Shown piece after piece: positions 31,778-42,032 of a DNA stretch of 64,000 bases. Source of the DNA: Aeromicrobium choanae (GTDB lineage Bacteria; Actinomycetota; Actinomycetes; Propionibacteriales; Nocardioidaceae); contig NZ_LT796768.1 of assembly GCF_900167475.1 (NCBI RefSeq), positions 3,286,001-3,350,000 on the forward strand, in the 5' to 3' direction. The position numbers and the translations under genes are program-made. The notes below the pieces were generated by a model that made no database searches, had not been told where the DNA came from, and worked only from the letters and a program-made list of their open reading frames with translations. Every line of letters starts with the position of its first letter. Position 1 is the first letter of the stretch.

Positions 31778-33916
31778 ATGGCAGCCGTATTCGCACTTCC
31801 CGACCATCTCCGGCACAAGGCCGAGCCCTCGATGATCGACCGCGACGCCCGGCACTTCGCCGCGATGGCGGCGCGGCTGGACCACGCCATCGCCCAGACG
31901 TCGGACGAACTGACCGAGGTGCTGCGCCGGCCGGGCGGCACCGGCCAGCAGGCCCTCGATCGCGACCAGGACGTGCACCGGCTCGAGGCCCGCCTGCGCC
32001 TGCTCCGGCGGTACAGCCTCGACCTGTGCCTGGGCCGGGTCGTGGGCACCGACGGCACCGTCACCTACGTCGGTCGCCTCGGGCTCAGCGACGGCTCCGG
32101 CGACCGGCTCCTCGTGGACTGGCGCTCCCCCGCCGCGGCGCCGTTCTTCGCGGCGACCCCGGCGCGGCCGATGGACGTCGAGAGCCGGCGTCGTTACCGC
32201 TGGCAGGGTGGGTACGTCGTGGACTACTGGGACGAGGTCCTCTCCCCCGGCGCCGCCACCGCCCACCTGGCGCTCGACGACGACTCGGCGTTCCTCACGG
32301 GGCTCGCCGCCAGCCGCTCCCCCGCGATGCGCGACGTCCTGGGCACGATCGCCGCCGACCAGGACGCGATCATCCGGGCCGACTCGGCTGGCGCGCTCGT
32401 CGTCGACGGCGGTCCTGGCACCGGCAAGACCGTGGTGGCGCTCCATCGTGCGGCGTACCTGCTGTACGCCGACCCGCGACTGTCGCAGGGCCACGGCAGC
32501 ATTCTCTTCGTCGGCCCGCACGACCCCTACCTCGCGTACGTGGCGGACGTGCTGCCGAGCCTGGGCGAGGACGGCGTGCTGACCTGCACCCCTCGCGATC
32601 TCGTCCCCGAGGGTGCGTCGGCCGTGGCCGAGCGTGACCCGCGGATCGCCGAGCTCAAGGCCGGCACCGCTCTCGTGAACGCGATCGAGCCGGCGGTCGC
32701 CCTCTACGAGGAGCCGCCGAAGGTGGAGTGCACCGTCGACACCCCGTGGGGCGAGGTGGACCTCACCGCTCCCGACTGGGCCGAGGCCTTCGCGGCGCCC
32801 GGCCCGCACGTGCCGCACAACGAGGCGCGGGGCCTCGTGTGGGAGGCCCTCGCCGAGATCGTCGCGGACCGGCTGTCCCGAGAGGAGGTCGACCTCGACT
32901 CCCTCGTGACGGCACTGCGGCGCGACGCCGAGCTCGTCGACACACTCGAACGGTCGTGGGTGATCCTCGAGCCCACCGACGTCGTGGCGGACCTCTGGGC
33001 CGTTCCCGCCTACCTGCGCCGATGCGCTCCGGGGCTGCGCGACGAGGACCTGCGCCTGCTGCGACGGGACGAGTCGGTCTCGTGGACGGACGCGGACCTG
33101 CCGCTGCTCGACGCCGCGCATGCGCGGCTCGGCGACCCGGGCCACGACCGGACGGAGCAGCGCCGGCACGACGCCCTGGTCGAGCAGCGGACGTCGATGG
33201 ATCGCGTCGTCGACGACCTGCTCGCCGCGATGGAGCACGACGACGGTGAGGGCTTGTGGAGCTCGCTCCGTCAGGAGGGCCTCCGGGAGGCGCTGGTCGA
33301 CGAGTCCGCCGTCATCTCGGCCTCGTCCGACGTCCTGTCCGGTCCGTTCGCCCACGTCGTCGTGGACGAGGCCCAGGAGCTGACCGACGCGCAGTGGGCG
33401 ATGCTGCTGCGCCGCTGCCCCTCGCGCAGCCTCACGGTGGTGGGCGACCGCGCCCAGGCGCGTCGTGGCTTCACCGAGTCCTGGGCCGAGAGGCTCGCGC
33501 GGGTCGGCGTTCCGGACGTGCGCGAGTCCACCCTCACCCTCAACTACCGCACGCCGCGCGAGGTCATGGCCGAGGCCGGCCCGGTGATCCGTGCCGCGAT
33601 CCCCGACGCGAACGTGCCCGAGTCGATCCGCGCCAGCGGCTCCCCCGTCGTCCGCACGAAGGTCAGCGACGTCCCGGCCCTCGTGGATCGGTGGCTGTCC
33701 GAGCACGAGGAGGGCGTCGCGTGCGTCATCGGCGACCCGTCGTTCCCCGAGGAGTCGCGCGTGCGCTCACTCTCGCCGACGCTGGTCAAGGGGCTGGAGT
33801 TCGACCTCGTCGTGGTGGTCGACCCGGACGGCTGGGGTGAGGACGTAGCGTCGGCCGTCGACCGCTACGTCGCCATGACCCGGACGACGCGCGACCTGGT
33901 GATCGCGCGACCGTGA
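31778..33916 (+). CDS. helR: HelD-family ATPase, RNA polymerase recycling motor HelR-like
   Basis: 712 residues, UvrD/Rep-like superfamily 1 ATPase of the HelD group. Walker A is GGPGTGKTVVALH (211-218), Walker B FAHVVVDEAQELTDAQW, with later motifs GDRAQARRGF, TLNYRTPREV and VKGLEFDLVVVVDP plus YVAMTRTTRDLVIA. The N-terminal 1-100 coiled-coil arm (RLDHAIAQTSDELTEVL...) is the part that enters the RNA polymerase secondary channel in HelD. Actinobacterial HelR displaces rifamycins and frees stalled polymerase. The RAE-like repeat just upstream strongly supports that role. An MFS exporter converges from the other side. Confidence 0.85.
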   Translation: MAAVFALPDHLRHKAEPSMIDRDARHFAAMAARLDHAIAQTSDELTEVLRRPGGTGQQALDRDQDVHRLEARLRLLRRYSLDLCLGRVVGTDGTVTYVGRLGLSDGSGDRLLVDWRSPAAAPFFAATPARPMDVESRRRYRWQGGYVVDYWDEVLSPGAATAHLALDDDSAFLTGLAASRSPAMRDVLGTIAADQDAIIRADSAGALVVDGGPGTGKTVVALHRAAYLLYADPRLSQGHGSILFVGPHDPYLAYVADVLPSLGEDGVLTCTPRDLVPEGASAVAERDPRIAELKAGTALVNAIEPAVALYEEPPKVECTVDTPWGEVDLTAPDWAEAFAAPGPHVPHNEARGLVWEALAEIVADRLSREEVDLDSLVTALRRDAELVDTLERSWVILEPTDVVADLWAVPAYLRRCAPGLRDEDLRLLRRDESVSWTDADLPLLDAAHARLGDPGHDRTEQRRHDALVEQRTSMDRVVDDLLAAMEHDDGEGLWSSLRQEGLREALVDESAVISASSDVLSGPFAHVVVDEAQELTDAQWAMLLRRCPSRSLTVVGDRAQARRGFTESWAERLARVGVPDVRESTLTLNYRTPREVMAEAGPVIRAAIPDANVPESIRASGSPVVRTKVSDVPALVDRWLSEHEEGVACVIGDPSFPEESRVRSLSPTLVKGLEFDLVVVVDPDGWGEDVASAVDRYVAMTRTTRDLVIARP

Positions 33917-33919
33917 CGC

Positions 33920-35122
33920 TCAGTCCGGGGAGCCGAACTTCCGCAGTAGCGCGGCCAGCGCCGAGAGAGCCACCACGACCCCGCCGTAGACCATCGCGGT
34001 GGGCGTCAGCCCGAACTCCCCCACGGCGAATCCGGCCAGGACCGCCGGGACACCGAAGGCGACGTAGCTGGCCACGAAGACCGCGGCGAACAGCTCGCCG
34101 CGGCGCTCGGGCGGCGCCAACGGCGTGATCGAGCGCATGACGCCCATGAACGAGGCGCCGAAGCCCGTGCCCGCGAACACGGCGGCCGCGAGGAACCAGG
34201 GCAGGCTGCCGGCGGCGAGCGCCACGAGCGTCAGTGCCGTGCCGACCGCGAGGGTGGTGGTGCCGTACAGCGTGACGCGGCGGCCGGACCACCCGCGGGC
34301 GACGAAGCACATCGCGGCGCCCGCGCCGTTGATCGCGGTGATGGCCACGCCCTGCGCGACGTGGCTGTCGCCGCCGAGCTCCTGGGCGACCAAGGGGGCG
34401 CCGAGCGAGAGGTAGAAGCCGCTCGTGGCCCACCCGGCGATGAGGGCGGGAAGCGCGCGGAGGAACGCGGCGCGGGCCTCGGGAGGCACGCCCACGTTGG
34501 GCCGGAGCGAGGCCCAGACGCCCGCTCGCCGGGCCGACGTCTCGGGCGCCACCCACACCAGCAGCGCCATCAGAACGAACAGGCCCGTGAGCACGCCGAA
34601 GACCGCGGTGAACGGATCCTCGTCCACGTACTCGAGGACGAGGCCGGCGATCAGGCCTCCCGCGGCCAGTCCGGCCAACGGCGTGACCGAGTTCGCGATC
34701 GCACCCCAACCGGGCCGGCTGACGGGCTCGAGGTCGACCACCGCGGCGGACATCGAGGACATCAGGAGCCCGGCGCCGAAGCCCTGGACGACGCGCGCGG
34801 CGATGAGCAGGCCGACGGTCTCGGCCTGCCAGAACGCCGTCATGCTGACCGCCAGGACGAGGAGTCCAGCGGTGATGACCGGCCGCCGGCCGAGGTGATC
34901 GGACAGGGATCCGGTGAGCAGCAGCGTCACGAGCATCGACACCGCGTAGACCGCGAAGATCAGCGTCATCGTGACCGAGGAGAACCCGATGCGCTCCTGG
35001 AGCACCGGGTAGAACGGCGAGGGAGCGCTCGCACCGATCAGGAAGACCGTCAGCGCGACCAGCACCACGACGAACCCCACCTGGCGGCGAACTCGGGTCC
35101 GTTCGGTGGGCAGCGCTCTCAT
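33920..35122 (-). CDS. MFS transporter, drug-exporter-like
   Basis: 400 residues with 12 predicted membrane helices. The cytoplasmic loop 2-3 motif is GSLSDHLGRRPVITAG, typical of MFS, and helix 5 carries PLAGLAAGGLIAG. The sequence resembles drug-efflux MFS proteins of about 400 residues (FLIGASAPSPFYPVLQERIGFSS at the first helix). It ends four bases from the end of helR on the opposite strand. A TACACT box (35132-35137) lies nine bases before the ATG. The neighbours on both sides are antibiotic-response types, so drug export is a fair guess. Confidence 0.85.
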   Translation of the reverse strand: MRALPTERTRVRRQVGFVVVLVALTVFLIGASAPSPFYPVLQERIGFSSVTMTLIFAVYAVSMLVTLLLTGSLSDHLGRRPVITAGLLVLAVSMTAFWQAETVGLLIAARVVQGFGAGLLMSSMSAAVVDLEPVSRPGWGAIANSVTPLAGLAAGGLIAGLVLEYVDEDPFTAVFGVLTGLFVLMALLVWVAPETSARRAGVWASLRPNVGVPPEARAAFLRALPALIAGWATSGFYLSLGAPLVAQELGGDSHVAQGVAITAINGAGAAMCFVARGWSGRRVTLYGTTTLAVGTALTLVALAAGSLPWFLAAAVFAGTGFGASFMGVMRSITPLAPPERRGELFAAVFVASYVAFGVPAVLAGFAVGEFGLTPTAMVYGGVVVALSALAALLRKFGSPD

Positions 35123-35181
35123 GATGGGCCGAGTGTAGGACAGGTCACACCCGGCCCCACCAGCCCCATCCCGCGCGACGC

Positions 35182-37536
<2,355 letters not shown>

Positions 37537-37564
37537 GCGAAGGTCCTCTCCTGTTCCCTCGCAG

Positions 37565-37570
37565 AACCTA
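37565..37570 (-). promoter_or_regulatory. -10 box of the uvrA-like gene
   Basis: TAGGTT on the minus strand, giving a leader of about 22 bases with AGGAGAGG before ATG 37536. Confidence 0.5.
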
Positions 37571-37614
37571 TACCGTGGCCCGGACGAGATTCGACGAAGT
37601 TTTTTCTCGAAGGC

Positions 37615-37641
37615 TGTCGATCTCGGCCGACGCCGTTCGAC
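37615..37641 (+). promoter_or_regulatory. Putative ECF42-type promoter of the DGPF-sigma operon
   Basis: TGTCGA (37615-37620), about 16 bases, then TTCGAC (37636-37641). The ECF42 group is recalled to use a TGTCGA -35 and a CGA-containing -10 in front of DGPF genes. It lies 48 bases before the ATG of the DGPF gene. Confidence 0.55.
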
Positions 37642-37688
37642 GTCATGGTGAGAGGACGCAGGGTGCGTCCGGTGAGAGGACCGAAATC

Positions 37689-38114
37689 ATGAAGAAGTAC
37701 ATGCTGATCATGCGGACGACCGACGAGGCCCTCGCGGCGTCGAAGGAGATGGACTTCGAGGAGATCATCAACGCGATGGGCGCCTACAACGAGGCGCTCA
37801 TGAACGCGGGCGTGATGGCCGGGGGTGACGGTCTCTCCGACCCGTCCGAGGGCTTCGTGGTCGACTTCTCCGCCGAGGAGCCGATCGTCACCGACGGTCC
37901 CTACGGCGAGACGCACGAGCTGTTCAACGGCTTCTGGGTCCTGCAGGTCGCCTCGCGCGAGGAGGCCATCGAGTGGGCCAAGCGCTGCCCGCTGGGCCCC
38001 GGGTCGAAGCTCGAGGTGCGCCGCGTCACCGACGAGTCCGACTTCGAGGGCTTTGCCGACAACGAGTACGTGCAGAAGGAGGCCGGCTGGCGCGAGCAGC
38101 TCGGCAACGCCTGA
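37689..38114 (+). CDS. YCII-related DGPF-domain protein
   Basis: 141 residues. Starts KKYMLIMRTTDEALAAS and carries the eponymous motif as VTDGPYGETHELFNGFWVLQVASREEAIEWAKRCPL. The YCII fold is ferredoxin-like; DGPF members are the conserved neighbours and targets of ECF42 sigma factors, with unknown chemistry. GAGAGGA lies before the ATG. The sigma gene starts one base after the stop codon, so they form one operon. Confidence 0.87.
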   Translation: MKKYMLIMRTTDEALAASKEMDFEEIINAMGAYNEALMNAGVMAGGDGLSDPSEGFVVDFSAEEPIVTDGPYGETHELFNGFWVLQVASREEAIEWAKRCPLGPGSKLEVRRVTDESDFEGFADNEYVQKEAGWREQLGNA

Positions 38115-38115
38115 C

Positions 38116-39360
38116 ATGGACGATCTCGCCGCGACCCTCGATGCCGTCTGGCGCATCGAGGGTCCGCGGGTCGTCGCCACGCTCGCCCGCATGACCGGCG
38201 ACCTCTCCGAGGCCGAGGACCTGGCCCAGGACGCGGTCGCAGAGGCGTTGCGCGTCTGGCCCGAGTCGGGCGTCCCCCGCAACCCGGGTGCCTGGCTCAC
38301 CACGGTGGCCCGGCGTCGGGCGGTCGACGGCTGGCGGCGCAGGGCGGCCCTCGACGAGCGTCACCACGCCATGGCCCACCAGCTCGAGCAGGACGACGAC
38401 ACGGCGTGGGCGCCGATCGAGGACGACCTGCTGCGCCTCGTCTTCACCGCGTGCCACCCGGTGCTCGCGCGGGAGGCCCAGGTCGCGCTGACCCTGCGCG
38501 TCGTGGCCGGCCTGTCCACCACCGAGATCGCGCGCCTGCTGCTCTCCAGCGTCCCGGCGGTGCAGCAGCGCATCGTCCGCGCCAAGCGGACCCTCAGCGA
38601 GGCGCGCGTGCCGTTCGAGGAGCCCGACCACACCGAGTGGTCCGCCCGGCTCTCGGCGGTGCTGACCGTGATCTACCTGCTCTACACCGAGGGCTACGCC
38701 GCGAGCGCCGGCGACCGCTGGGTCCGCCGCGACCTGGCCCAGGAGGCCCTGCGCCTCGGCCGCGTCGTCGGCCGGCTGCTGCCCGGCGAGCCCGAGATCC
38801 ACGGGCTCGTCTCACTGATGGAGCTGCAGTCGTCGCGCTTCGCGGCCCGCACGGACCGCCACGGCGATCCGGTGACCCTCGCCGAGCAGGACCGCCGGCT
38901 CTGGGACCGCACGCAGATCGCCCGCGGCATCGCGGCGCTCGAGCGTGTCGACGAGCTGGGACGCGGCCGGGGCCCCTACGCGCTGCAGGCCGCCATCGCC
39001 GCGTGCCACGCGACGGCCCCGTCGTTCGCCGCCACGGACTGGGAGCGGATCCTGGTGCTCTACGACGCGCTCTCCGCGCTGGTCCCCGGGCCCGTGGTCC
39101 GGCTGAATCGGGCTGCCGCGCTCTCGATGACCGAGGGCGGCCTGGAGCCCGCGCTGGCCGAGATCGACCGGATCGACGCCGAGGGCTCGCTCTCGCGCAG
39201 CCACCTCGTGGCCAGCACGCGCGCGGACCTCCTGCTCAGGCTGGGACGCACCGCCGAGGCACGCGGCCAGTTCATCGCGGCAGCCGAGCTCGCCGGCAAC
39301 GACCTGGAGCGGGCCTGGCTGCAGGCGCGCGCCGCGTCGCTGGAGTTCGGCTCCTCCTGA
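38116..39360 (+). CDS. ECF42-type RNA polymerase sigma factor with C-terminal helical extension
   Basis: 414 residues. Sigma regions 2 (LDAVWRIEGPRVVATLARMTGDLSEAEDLAQDAVAEALRVWPESGVPRNPGAWLTTVARRRAVD) and 4 (REAQVALTLRVVAGLSTTEIARLLLSSVPAVQQRIVRAKRTL) occupy the first 170 residues. The remaining 240 residues are a TPR-like helical domain (ARLSAVLTVIYLLYTEGYAAS, RGPYALQAAIAACHATAP, LNRAAALSMTEGG). This extension replaces an anti-sigma factor in the ECF42 group and is needed for activity. The adjacent DGPF gene confirms the assignment. Its signal is unknown. Confidence 0.9.
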   Translation: MDDLAATLDAVWRIEGPRVVATLARMTGDLSEAEDLAQDAVAEALRVWPESGVPRNPGAWLTTVARRRAVDGWRRRAALDERHHAMAHQLEQDDDTAWAPIEDDLLRLVFTACHPVLAREAQVALTLRVVAGLSTTEIARLLLSSVPAVQQRIVRAKRTLSEARVPFEEPDHTEWSARLSAVLTVIYLLYTEGYAASAGDRWVRRDLAQEALRLGRVVGRLLPGEPEIHGLVSLMELQSSRFAARTDRHGDPVTLAEQDRRLWDRTQIARGIAALERVDELGRGRGPYALQAAIAACHATAPSFAATDWERILVLYDALSALVPGPVVRLNRAAALSMTEGGLEPALAEIDRIDAEGSLSRSHLVASTRADLLLRLGRTAEARGQFIAAAELAGNDLERAWLQARAASLEFGSS

Positions 39361-39373
39361 CCGGGTCGGTCGA

Positions 39374-40027
39374 TCAGCTGCGATCCATCACGGTGCAGAG
39401 GCAGGCCTTGTTGCCCTCGGCGTCCTCCAGCACGACGAAGGACGGCGACTCGGAGTCGTCGAAGACGCGCCCACCCGCAGCCACGCCGGCCTCGATCCGG
39501 GAGGGAAGCTGGCCCACCGGAATCCAGATGTCGAGGTGGAAGCACATCGACGGAGCCTCGTTGCGACGCTCGGTGGGCTGGAACCACAGCAGCGGAACCT
39601 GGCCCGTGTCGTCGGTGACCTGCTCACCGTCGTAGGCGTTCGCGTCACCGGTGAGCATCGCGGCCCAGAACGGGCCGATCGCGTCCTTGTCCTGGGCGTT
39701 GAGCGCGATCTCGACGATGGCCAGGCGCGCGGGATCGGACTCGAACCCCCGCTCCCCCGCCAGGTCGCTGATCGTGCGCGCGAGGTCGAGGTCCCGGTCG
39801 GTGATGCCACCGGAGTCGTGGCTGATCAGCGTGATGTCGACGTGGGTGTAGGTGAGCTTCACGTCCGGGTGGTGGTTCGCCGCCTCGGCCGCGGCACCGA
39901 TGTCGACGACGAACTCCAGGCCCTGGGCGAAGTCGCCGGTGCGGAACCGGGCGTGCAGGCTGTGGACGAGGGGGCGCCAGTCATCCAGGCCGGCGGCGAT
40001 GATCGTCGGGACGTCGAGCGTGCTCAT
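39374..40027 (-). CDS. Pterin-4a-carbinolamine dehydratase-like domain fused to VOC domain
   Basis: 217 residues with two modules. Residues 1-95 match pterin-4a-carbinolamine dehydratase (PCD/DCoH), including the active-site pattern NHHPDVKLTYTHVDITLISHDSGGITDRDLDLA. Residues 100-217 are a glyoxalase-like VOC domain (IVEIALNAQDKDAIGPFWAAMLTG ... MCFHLDIWIPVGQLPSRIEAGVAAGGRV ... FVVLEDAEGNKACLCTV). PCD recycles the oxidised pterin cofactor of aromatic hydroxylases, yet none is in the window. GATGCT ends six bases before the ATG. The LLM monooxygenase gene lies 26 bases upstream. Confidence 0.82.
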   Translation of the reverse strand: MSTLDVPTIIAAGLDDWRPLVHSLHARFRTGDFAQGLEFVVDIGAAAEAANHHPDVKLTYTHVDITLISHDSGGITDRDLDLARTISDLAGERGFESDPARLAIVEIALNAQDKDAIGPFWAAMLTGDANAYDGEQVTDDTGQVPLLWFQPTERRNEAPSMCFHLDIWIPVGQLPSRIEAGVAAGGRVFDDSESPSFVVLEDAEGNKACLCTVMDRS

Positions 40028-40033
40028 GAGGAC

Positions 40034-40039
40034 AGCATC
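40034..40039 (-). promoter_or_regulatory. Putative leaderless -10 box of the PCD-VOC gene
   Basis: GATGCT on the minus strand ends six bases before ATG 40027; weak consensus match. Confidence 0.3.
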
Positions 40040-40053
40040 GACCCGTGTCGCGA

Positions 40054-41073
40054 TCAGCGCCAGCCCAGTGCGGGAGCCACGTGCGTCAGCAGGCTCTCGA
40101 TCACGTGGGCGTTGTAGTCGACCCCGAGCTGGTTCGGGACGGTCAGCAACAGCGTGTCGGCGGCCGCGATCGCCTCGTCCTCGGCGAGCTCCTTCACCAG
40201 CACGTCCGGCTCGGCCGCGTAGGAGCGTCCGAACCGCGCCGAGCCTCCGTCGAGGAAGCCGACCTGGTCGGTGCTGCGCGACTCGTGGCCGAAGTAGGCC
40301 CGGTCGAGGTCGGACACCAGCGGGAAGATGCTGCGGCTCACCGAGACGCGGGGCTCGCGCTCGTGGCCGGCCTCCTTCCACGCGTCGCGGAAGCGCTGGA
40401 TCTGCTCGGCCTGGAGCTGGTGGAACGGCACGCCCGTGTCCTCGGTGAGCAGGGTCGAGCTCATCAGGTTCATGCCCTGCTCGGCGGTCCACTCGGCGGT
40501 CGCGCGCGAGCCGGCGCCCCACCAGATGCGGTCGCGGAGTCCGGGCGAGTGCGGCTCCAGCGGGAGAGGGCCCGGAGGGTTCGGGAACATCGGCCGTGGG
40601 TTCGGCTCGGCGAAGCCCTCCCCCTTGAGCACCTCCATCAGCACCTGCGTGTGACCGCGGGCCATGTCGGCGTCGCTCATGCCCTCGGGCGGCTCGAATC
40701 CGAAGTACCGGTAGCCGGCGATGACCTGCTCCGGTGATCCCCGGCTGATGCCCAGCTGCAGCCGTCCGCCGGAGATGAGGTCGGCGGCGGCGGCGTTCTC
40801 GGCGAAGTACAGGGGGTTCTCGTACCGCATGTCGATGACGCCGGTGCCCAGCTCGATCCGGCTCGTGCGTGCGGCCGCCGCGGCGAGCAGCGGGAACGGC
40901 GACGCCAGCTGCCGGGCGAAGTGGTGCACGCGGAAGTACGCGCCGTCGGCGCCCAGCTCCTCGGCCGCGACCGCGAGGTCGATCGACTGCAGGAGCGTGT
41001 CCCGGGCCGAGCGGGTCGCCGACTGGGGCGAGTCGGACCAGTGCCCGAACGACAGGAAGCCGATGTTCTTCAT
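40054..41073 (-). CDS. Luciferase-like flavin-dependent monooxygenase (LLM class)
   Basis: 339 residues of bacterial-luciferase-like TIM barrel: IGFLSFGHWSDSP at the first strand, AEELGADGAYFRVHHFARQLASPFPLLAAAAARTSRIELGTGVIDMRYENPLYFAENAAAADLISGGRLQLGISRGSPE, and IWWGAGSRATAEWTAEQGMNLM. Such enzymes use reduced FMN or F420; F420 is common in actinobacteria, but the cofactor cannot be fixed here. The substrate is unknown. It lies just upstream of the PCD-VOC gene, so the two could share a transcript. Confidence 0.88.
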   Translation of the reverse strand: MKNIGFLSFGHWSDSPQSATRSARDTLLQSIDLAVAAEELGADGAYFRVHHFARQLASPFPLLAAAAARTSRIELGTGVIDMRYENPLYFAENAAAADLISGGRLQLGISRGSPEQVIAGYRYFGFEPPEGMSDADMARGHTQVLMEVLKGEGFAEPNPRPMFPNPPGPLPLEPHSPGLRDRIWWGAGSRATAEWTAEQGMNLMSSTLLTEDTGVPFHQLQAEQIQRFRDAWKEAGHEREPRVSVSRSIFPLVSDLDRAYFGHESRSTDQVGFLDGGSARFGRSYAAEPDVLVKELAEDEAIAAADTLLLTVPNQLGVDYNAHVIESLLTHVAPALGWR

Positions 41074-41100
41074 GTCCTGGTCAACGCTGCGCGGCGCCGA

Positions 41101-41325
41101 TCATTCCGCGATCACCAACAGATCGCCGATCTCGCAGTCGAGCGCCTCGCAGACGGCCGTCAGGGTGGTGAACCGGATGGCGCGGGCGCGATCGTTCTTC
41201 AGCACCGACAGGTTGACCACGGTGACGCCGACGATCTCGGCCAGCCGGGTGAGCGTCATCCCCCGCTCGGCCAGCAGCTCGTCGAGCCGGCAGTGCACCC
41301 GGTGCTCGTCGTCCTCCGGCGGCAT
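41101..41325 (-). CDS. XRE-family helix-turn-helix regulator (Cro/CI-like)
   Basis: 74 residues, essentially one HTH domain: HCRLDELLAERGMTLTRLAEIVGVTVVNLSVLKNDRARAIRFTTLTAVCEALDCEIGDLLVI. The compact form is the YozG type that commonly accompanies DUF2975 membrane proteins. Its ATG overlaps the stop of the DUF2975 gene (TGATG), so the two are translated together. A long palindrome upstream of the pair is the likely autoregulatory operator. Confidence 0.88.
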   Translation of the reverse strand: MPPEDDEHRVHCRLDELLAERGMTLTRLAEIVGVTVVNLSVLKNDRARAIRFTTLTAVCEALDCEIGDLLVIAE

Positions 41326-41930
41326 CAGACCAGCCCTTCGGCGTCCCGCTGCATCCGCTCCCCCGCGTGGAACGCCGCGGCCAGGCTGCCCACGACGATC
41401 GCGATGAACAGGTACATCGGCGAGAACTGCATCGATACCGAGACGTCGGCCGCCTCGGGCGTGACCGTGGCCAGCGCACCGTTGCTGGCCATCGTCCGCG
41501 CCAGGGAGCTCACGAGCCAGCCCCCGACGATCAGCAGGGACGTCGTCGTGACCAACCGGGTGTTCGTCCTGCTGAAGAACACGCCACCGGCGAGGTTCCG
41601 GCACAGCCACGAGATGCACACCATGACCCCGATGACTGCCACGGCCGGGACGACGACGGCGGCGATCGCCGAGACGTAGCTCGCCGGCGCGAGGTCCGAG
41701 ACCCGGATCGTCGCATGGTCCAGATCGACCCGGACGGGCTCGGCCAGCCCGGCGATCGCGATCGCCTGCTGCTGGCTCTCGAAGTACACCTCGACCGGGA
41801 CGTCCTGGTTGGGCAGGATCTGCAGGACCCGGCGCACCGCGCCGATCGCCGTGCCCACGATGACCGCGGCCGCGAGGGCGACGGCGAGCCAGAGGTCCGA
41901 ACGGGTGGCGGTGCCGAAGGGCGCTTTCAT
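41325..41930 (-). CDS. DUF2975 membrane protein
   Basis: 201 residues with four membrane helices (SDLWLAVALAAAVIVGTAIGAV, VSAIAAVVVPAVAVIGVMVCISW, TTTSLLIVGGWLVSSL, FSPMYLFIAIVVGSLAAAFHAGERM). Between helices 1 and 2 is an 80-residue outside loop. The cytoplasmic GGVFFSRTNTRLV pattern and the final HAGERMQRDAEGLV tail are typical of DUF2975 proteins, which pair with a small XRE regulator in an operon. They may sense membrane or peptide stress, but the function is unknown. Confidence 0.87.
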   Translation of the reverse strand: MKAPFGTATRSDLWLAVALAAAVIVGTAIGAVRRVLQILPNQDVPVEVYFESQQQAIAIAGLAEPVRVDLDHATIRVSDLAPASYVSAIAAVVVPAVAVIGVMVCISWLCRNLAGGVFFSRTNTRLVTTTSLLIVGGWLVSSLARTMASNGALATVTPEAADVSVSMQFSPMYLFIAIVVGSLAAAFHAGERMQRDAEGLV

Positions 41931-41943
41931 GGGAACCTCGCTC

Positions 41944-41978
41944 CATATCGTTTGTCGATGTTATCGAAACACGATATG
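41944..41978. promoter_or_regulatory. Extended palindromic operator upstream of the DUF2975-XRE operon
   Basis: Outer arms CATATCGT (41944-41951) and ACGATATG (41971-41978) enclose a second inverted pair TCGAT/ATCGA. The 35-bp region is strikingly AT-rich for this genome. It begins 14 bases upstream of the start codon, as expected for autoregulation by the XRE protein. Confidence 0.7.
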
Positions 41979-42020
41979 TGACCCGCGTCAAACGTCCGGC
42001 GCCGCACCGCCCGCGCCTGA

Positions 42021-42026
42021 CATGAT
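42021..42026 (+). promoter_or_regulatory. Putative leaderless -10 box of the 42033 GNAT gene
   Basis: CATGAT, preceded by TGA, ends six bases before ATG 42033. Confidence 0.4.
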
Positions 42027-42032
42027 TCCGGC

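Noticed and set aside
41131-41991. Long in-frame extension of the small XRE gene
   Set aside because: It runs antisense or out of frame through the DUF2975 gene; the TGATG overlap and the ribosome position fit the 74-residue form.
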